Positions 9,101 to 11,035 of a DNA stretch of 11,035 nucleotides are shown one piece after another. A model generated the notes under the pieces. That model was not told the DNA's origin. It did no database searches and saw nothing but the letters and a program-made list of their open reading frames with translations. Within the stretch, counting starts at the first letter, position 1, and every line of letters starts with the position of its first letter. Where the stretch lies: NCBI GenBank assembly GCA_002291945.1, contig DBAZ01000010.1, positions 51,033-62,067 of the forward strand, read 5' to 3'. Origin of the DNA: Tepidimonas sp. UBA997 (GTDB taxonomy: Bacteria > Pseudomonadota > Gammaproteobacteria > Burkholderiales > Burkholderiaceae_C). A program made the translations under genes and the position numbers.

Positions 9101-9553
9101 GTCGCAGCGCATCACCATTTCGCCGATCATGCCCTGCAGGCCCATGCGCTGGCCGTCTTCCGGGCTGTAGATGCGGCCCACGCCATAGGCCTGAAGGGCG
9201 CGGATTTCGCTCGGCACGATGACGCCGCCACCGCCGCCAAACACCTGCACATGCGCACCGCCGCGCTGGCGCAGCAAGTCCACCATGTACTTGAAATACT
9301 CTACGTGCCCGCCCTGGTAGGAGCTGATGGCGATGCCTTGGGCGTCTTCCTGGAGCGCCGCCGTCACCACTTCATCGACCGAGCGGTTGTGGCCCAGATG
9401 GATCACTTCCGCCCCCATGCTCTGCAGGATGCGCCGCATGATGTTGATGGCGGCATCGTGCCCGTCAAACAGGCTGGCTGCCGTGACGAAGCGCACTTTG
9501 TGCGTGGGGCGGTAGTCGGCCAAGGCTTTGAATTCGGCGGACAGGTCGGTCAT
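6173..9553 (-). CDS. icmF: Fused isobutyryl-CoA mutase IcmF (adenosylcobalamin-dependent, with G-protein chaperone domain)
   Basis: 1126-aa three-module enzyme that interconverts isobutyryl-CoA and n-butyryl-CoA with coenzyme B12. Residues about 18-150 are the cobalamin-binding domain, with Asp30-Gly-His32 supplying the lower axial histidine and a GGGGG loop at 106-110. Residues about 200-450 are a MeaB-type GTPase: Walker A G212-TGGAGKS219, SIDPSRRKSGGALLGDRIRM at 243-262, ETSGIGQGD at 339-347 and NKFD at 386-389. A linker of roughly 80-100 residues leads to the TIM-barrel mutase. By-eye alignment with methylmalonyl-CoA mutase puts Phe618 (AGVFAF) at the substrate Tyr and Gln775 (QGQNTCIF) at the substrate Arg, the IcmF substitutions, so it is not an MCM. 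An extra segment (about 270-301, with ALPPEGAGG) lies in the GTPase. Start ATG 9553 has GAGGAG six bases upstream. A candidate promoter and 22-bp palindrome lie upstream; the EamA gene follows after 49 bp. Confidence 0.96.
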   Translation of the reverse strand: MTDLSAEFKALADYRPTHKVRFVTAASLFDGHDAAINIMRRILQSMGAEVIHLGHNRSVDEVVTAALQEDAQGIAISSYQGGHVEYFKYMVDLLRQRGGAHVQVFGGGGGVIVPSEIRALQAYGVGRIYSPEDGQRMGLQGMIGEMVMRCDQDLSAYAPQSMAAIQGHSDAAWRCLAQLITALENQTAAADLVQQLRTTAQGLKVPVLGITGTGGAGKSSLTDELIRRLRLDQDDRLRIAVISIDPSRRKSGGALLGDRIRMNAIAPWQNVQAPTLAAEATALPPEGAGGTAQRPGSDSGARVYMRSLATRDFGSEISAALPDVIAACKVAGFALVIVETSGIGQGDAAIVPHVDVPIYVMTPEFGAASQLEKIDMLDFAELVAINKFDRKGALDALRDVSKQVQRNKEAWNTPTEQMPVFGTMAARFNDDGVTALYQALKARLAGLGLPLPNGRLPQVNVRHSSNQTPIVPPARSRYLAEIADTVRGYKRKVHQQARLAREIQQLHASALILRETKAHRPKAAQAVQELAEQRELQQDPSARKLLAQWPDMQKAYAGDEYVVKIRDKEIRTALTTKSLSGTTIRKVVLPSYADHGELLKWLMLDNVPGSFPYTAGVFAFKREGEDPTRMFAGEGDAFRTNRRFKMVSEGMPAKRLSTAFDSVTLYGANPDPRPDIYGKVGNSGVSIATLDDMKVLYGGFDLCHPTTSVSMTINGPAPTILAMFMNTAIDQNLDKFKTDNGREPTDTEAAKIREWVLANVRGTVQADILKEDQGQNTCIFSTEFSLKVMGDIAEYFVHHDVRNFYSVSISGYHIAEAGANPISQLAFTLSNGFTFVEAYLARGMHIDDFAPNLSFFFSNGMDPEYTVLGRVARRIWAVTLRDKYGANERSQKLKYHIQTSGRSLHAQEIAFNDIRTTLQALIAVYDNCNSLHTNAYDEAITTPTEESVRRAMAIQLIINREWGLAKNENPNQGAFIIDELTELVEEAVLAEFEKIAERGGVLGAMETGYQRGRIQDESMHYEMLKHTGEYPIIGVNTFRNPHGDPIPDALELARSTEEEKQSQLARLNGFHARHAAQAPAMLQRLKDAVIENKNVFEVLMDAVRVCSLGQITSALFEVGGQYRRNM
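8671..8716. repeat. 46-bp GC-rich palindromic element inside the icmF coding sequence
   Basis: Arms GCCGCTGCGC (8671-8680) and GCGCAGTGGC (8707-8716) are inverted copies matching at 9 of 10 positions. They flank a core with GCCCCC and GGGGGGC runs (8691-8705) that can pair in the centre. On the coding (minus) strand the element is read in frame as ATALPPEGAGGTAQR, roughly residues 280-294, within a segment of IcmF that appears to be extra relative to the family. The dyad geometry and GC core resemble REP-like palindromes. I have an unverified impression that PPEGAGG-encoding palindromes recur in Comamonadaceae genomes. Confidence 0.6.
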
Positions 9554-9591
9554 GGGTGTCTCCTCGGGGGCGTCCTGAGATGGGGTTTTGC

Positions 9592-9613
9592 TTGACGTTT
9601 ACGTAAACGTCAA
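9592..9613. promoter_or_regulatory. Perfect 22-bp palindrome, probable operator of icmF
   Basis: Half-site TTGACGTTTAC (9592-9602) is followed directly by its exact complement GTAAACGTCAA (9603-9613), with no mismatch and no spacer. A dyad this long is very unlikely by chance in GC-rich DNA. It lies 39 bp upstream of the icmF start and touches the -10 box of the candidate icmF promoter, so a bound repressor would block transcription start. ACGT-centred dyads of this style are known for regulators of branched-chain amino acid and acyl-CoA catabolism, for example MerR-family LiuR in proteobacteria. Naming LiuR is inference from memory, and no regulator gene is adjacent. Confidence 0.8.
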
Positions 9614-9641
9614 TTCTACGGCGATTCGAGCGCCGTGCAAA
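9613..9641 (-). promoter_or_regulatory. Candidate sigma-70 promoter of icmF
   Basis: On the minus strand, TTTGCA (9641-9636, 4 of 6 to TTGACA) is followed after exactly 17 bp by TAGAAT (9618-9613, 5 of 6 to TATAAT). Transcription would start around 9605, inside the 22-bp palindrome, giving an icmF leader of about 50 nt that includes the GAGGAG Shine-Dalgarno at 9565-9560. The spacing and palindrome position make this the best promoter match I see in the window. It is predicted only. Confidence 0.55.
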
Positions 9642-9664
9642 CAGTGCAACAGCGCCGTGCAAAC
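9629..9664. repeat. 14-bp direct repeat at 22-bp period
   Basis: AGCGCCGTGCAAAC occurs identically at 9629-9642 and 9651-9664, with 8 bp between copies. The 22-bp period is about two helical turns, so both copies face the same side of the DNA. The first copy covers the candidate -35 box of icmF (9641-9636) and the second lies just upstream of it. It may be a tandem activator site or a small local duplication. Confidence 0.7.
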
Positions 9665-9675
9665 TTCCTGAGCAT

Positions 9676-9717
9676 GTTGCAAGGGATGTTACAAGGCGCG
9701 TTACAGGGTTACAAGGG
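9676..9717. repeat. Cluster of four GTTRCAAGG-like direct repeats
   Basis: GTTGCAAGG (9676-9684), GTTACAAGG (9688-9696), GTTACAGGG (9700-9708) and GTTACAAGG (9708-9716) are in the same orientation, with start-to-start steps of 12, 12 and 8 bp. Read on the minus strand the core is TGTAAC. Repeats of this kind upstream of a promoter usually mark cooperative regulator binding. The step size is near that of OmpR/PhoB-type direct-repeat sites, but the regulator is unknown. The cluster lies about 60-100 bp upstream of the predicted icmF transcription start and just upstream of the TATATT box for the divergent gene. Confidence 0.6.
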
Positions 9718-9734
9718 CATGTTGTGGCGGGTGA

Positions 9735-9753
9735 TTACCCTAAGCGGTATATT
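9735..9753 (+). promoter_or_regulatory. TATATT box overlapping a TACCC-N4-CGGTA dyad, candidate promoter/operator of the persulfide dioxygenase gene
   Basis: TATATT (9748-9753) is a 5-of-6 match to a plus-strand -10 box. The only TTG-type -35 candidate is TTGTGG at 9722-9727, leaving a long 20-bp spacer. Overlapping it is the dyad TACCC-TAAG-CGGTA (9736-9749), with the outer four bases of each arm exactly complementary and AT-rich flanks. That layout resembles CsoR/CstR-family operators, which have C/G tracts flanked by AT. The predicted transcript would have a leader of about 130 nt that contains the inverted-repeat element. Support is modest: short arms and no consensus -35. Confidence 0.35.
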
Positions 9754-9767
9754 TGCAGTCTGCGCCC

Positions 9768-9867
9768 TTGAACCGAGATTGTCCATTAGGCGCACCTTCG
9801 GTGCTGCTTGAGATGTCAGCGGGGCATTTGCAGCCATTTCAAGCCCTAATGAACCATCTCGGTTGAA
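9768..9867. repeat. Inverted-repeat element with three-way-junction fold (structured RNA leader or dispersed repeat)
   Basis: Outer arms 9771-9790 and 9845-9864 pair over 20 positions with only two mismatches (18 Watson-Crick pairs), and 9768-9769 with 9866-9867 add two more pairs. Enclosed with almost no spare bases are hairpin 2 and hairpin 3. Hairpin 2 is GCACC-TTC-GGTGC (9792-9804). Hairpin 3 pairs GCTTGAGATG (9806-9815) with CATTTCAAGC (9835-9844), all ten pairs including one G-U, around a 19-nt loop. Only one unpaired base remains at each of two junction strands. It ends 22 bp before the next gene's ATG, in its predicted 5' leader. I do not recognise a known riboswitch: no B12 box, TPP or glycine motif. 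It could equally be a multicopy MITE/REP-like repeat. A 3' UUUU run at 9868-9871 is too weak to call a terminator. Confidence 0.7.
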
Positions 9868-9879
9868 TTTTCCCAAACT

Positions 9880-9885
9880 AGGTGA
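9880..9885 (+). promoter_or_regulatory. Shine-Dalgarno deciding the start of the persulfide dioxygenase gene
   Basis: AGGTGA lies four bases before ATG 9890. It selects that ATG over the in-frame TTG at 9863, which has no ribosome site and lies inside the inverted-repeat arm. Confidence 0.7.
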
Positions 9886-9889
9886 TGCC

Positions 9890-11014
9890 ATGCGACCCAT
9901 ACAACTGTTCGACCCCGACTCCAGTACCTACACCTACATCCTGTTCGACGTGGCGACACGCGAAGCGCTCATCATCGACCCGGTGGACCTGCAACTCGAA
10001 CGCGACTTGGCCGTCTTGCGCGAGTATGGCCTCAAGCTGGTCTGGGCGGTCGAAACCCATGCCCATGCAGACCACGTCACCAGCGCAGGCAAGCTGGCCG
10101 AGCACGCGGGCGCTCGCACGGCTGCCCCGGCGGTCTGCGGCATCTCGACCGCATCGCGCCAGTTGAGTGACGGCGACGAGCTGCATTTCGGGGGCCACAA
10201 GATACGCGCCCTGGCCACACCCGGCCACACCGCTGGCAGCATGTGCTTCACCTGGCAAGATGGCGACACACGCCATGTGTTCACCGGCGACACCCTGCTC
10301 ATCGACGGTTGTGGCCGCACCGATTTCCAGTCCGGCAGCGCATCAGCCCTGTACCACAGCCTGACGCAGGTGCTGTTCCAGTTGCCTGCCGACACCTTGG
10401 TCTGGCCCGGCCACGATTACCAGGGCCGCAGCCACAGCACCATCGGTCACGAAAAAACCCACAACGCCCGTATCGCAGGCAAGAGCCTCGATGCATTCGT
10501 GACCATCATGAACAACCTCAAGCTGCCCCGGCCCAAGCGCATCGACGAGGCCGTTCCCGCCAACCTCACGTCCGGGTTGCGCCACGATGCCGACGGTGCC
10601 TTGCTGCAAGTGCCCCGACCGGCAGCGGGTTACGCGGGCGACGTGTCGCCGCAGCTGGCTTGGCAATGGCTGCAAGCCGGTGCAGCCGTGCTGGTGGACG
10701 TGCGCACCGATGCCGAGCGCGAGTGGGTCGGTTATGTGCCGGGTGCCGTGGCGCTGGCCTGGAAGCAATGGCCAGGCATGGTCATGAACCCCGACTTCGA
10801 CGCCGGACTGCACGAATTGGCCGCCAGCGACAAGAAACTGCTGATGCTGTGCCGCAGCGGGGCGCGTTCCATTGCTGCGGCCAAACGCGCCACCGAGCAG
10901 GGGTTCGAGGCCTACAACGTGCTCGAAGGCTTTGAGGGCGACCCCGACGCTTGGGGCCATCGTGGCCAGAGCGGGGGGTGGCGTCAGCGCGGCCTGCCGT
11001 GGCGGCAGCACTGA
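9890..11014 (+). CDS. Persulfide dioxygenase-rhodanese fusion (ETHE1-type metallo-beta-lactamase fold plus rhodanese)
   Basis: 374-aa cytoplasmic fusion. The N-terminal part (about 1-240) is an ETHE1-like metallo-beta-lactamase-fold dioxygenase that oxidises glutathione persulfide to sulfite. It shows THAHADH (His57, His59, Asp61, His62), PGHT (His113), FTGDTLLIDGCGRTDF (Asp134) and WPGHDY (His175). His57, His113 and Asp134 fit the mononuclear Fe(II) site of the family. The C-terminal part (about 250-374) is a single rhodanese domain with DVRTDAEREWVGYVPGA and the six-residue active loop CRSGAR (Cys321 to Arg326), which carries persulfide. Such fusions, for example Burkholderia PRF and staphylococcal CstB, couple persulfide transfer to oxidation and limit sulfide toxicity. 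ATG 9890 with AGGTGA is chosen over TTG 9863. It is divergent from icmF; no sulfide:quinone reductase gene is in the window, although only 21 bp are seen downstream. Confidence 0.94.
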   Translation: MRPIQLFDPDSSTYTYILFDVATREALIIDPVDLQLERDLAVLREYGLKLVWAVETHAHADHVTSAGKLAEHAGARTAAPAVCGISTASRQLSDGDELHFGGHKIRALATPGHTAGSMCFTWQDGDTRHVFTGDTLLIDGCGRTDFQSGSASALYHSLTQVLFQLPADTLVWPGHDYQGRSHSTIGHEKTHNARIAGKSLDAFVTIMNNLKLPRPKRIDEAVPANLTSGLRHDADGALLQVPRPAAGYAGDVSPQLAWQWLQAGAAVLVDVRTDAEREWVGYVPGAVALAWKQWPGMVMNPDFDAGLHELAASDKKLLMLCRSGARSIAAAKRATEQGFEAYNVLEGFEGDPDAWGHRGQSGGWRQRGLPWRQH

Positions 11015-11035
11015 GGCGCTTGGCTGCGGCTCATC

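Noticed and set aside
9461..9466. Missing glycine in the cobalamin DxHxxG motif of IcmF (reads DGHDAA)
   Set aside because: As far as I recall IcmF proteins commonly read DGHDAAIN here, so it is a subfamily trait rather than a defect; Asp30 and His32 are present.
6323..9595. Two long plus-strand open frames (598 and 476 codons) opposite icmF
   Set aside because: They are antisense shadows of a fully recognisable 1126-aa mutase and have no coherent domain or ribosome site.
9768..9871. Inverted repeat read as a rho-independent terminator or an integron attC site
   Set aside because: The stem is followed by only four Ts and leads straight into a gene, and no GTTRRRY core sites in attC arrangement or neighbouring cassettes are seen.
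9554..9889. Cobalamin riboswitch expected near a B12-dependent enzyme
   Set aside because: No B12-box-like sequence is found on either strand, and the structured element is not in the predicted icmF transcript.
9709..9900. 63-aa minus-strand open frame in the intergenic region
   Set aside because: It reads through the inverted-repeat element, the dyad and the leader of the plus-strand gene, has no ribosome site I can support, and shows no recognisable domain. It is most likely a chance frame across structured DNA, perhaps a spurious frame that recurs if the element is multicopy.

Overview
This window is ordinary chromosomal sequence of a high-GC betaproteobacterium. Protein similarity by eye and codon use point to Burkholderiales, most likely a Comamonadaceae-like organism. 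Coding is dense, with gaps of tens of bases, except for one 336-bp intergenic stretch near the right end that holds most of the unexplained structure.

Left block (1-4544, all minus strand; transcription order right to left): a Slt-type soluble lytic transglycosylase, an NDUFA9-like NAD(P)-binding protein, a small CsoR/RcnR-family repressor, and the CCA-adding enzyme, which runs off the left edge. Gaps are 18, 25 and 41 bp, consistent with one operon. The transglycosylase is divergent from a plus-strand 5-formyltetrahydrofolate cyclo-ligase gene (4585-5199), with only about 40 bp or less between them.

Middle block (5215-9553, minus strand): a large fused isobutyryl-CoA mutase (IcmF: cobalamin-binding domain, MeaB-type G-protein chaperone domain and catalytic mutase domain in one chain), followed after 49 bp by an EamA/DMT-family permease. 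The IcmF G domain carries an apparent extra segment of about 30 residues, encoded by DNA containing a 46-bp GC-rich palindromic element.

Intergenic block (9554-9889): the divergent control region between icmF and a persulfide dioxygenase-rhodanese fusion gene. From icmF outward it holds a perfect 22-bp palindrome abutting a good sigma-70-like minus-strand promoter, a 14-bp direct repeat at 22-bp period, four copies of a GTTRCAAGG-like motif, a TATATT box with a TACCC-N4-CGGTA dyad, and a compact inverted-repeat element of about 100 bp that folds as a three-way junction.

Right block (9890-11014, plus strand): the persulfide dioxygenase-rhodanese fusion, which acts in sulfide/persulfide oxidation. 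The CsoR-family protein at the left lacks two of the usual metal ligands but keeps two cysteines, so a sulfur-responsive link to the right-hand gene is possible but unproven. I see no RNA genes, CRISPR array, insertion sequence or phage gene. The genes are recognisable families; novelty, if any, lies in the intergenic elements, the IcmF insertion and the unusual CsoR-like sensor.
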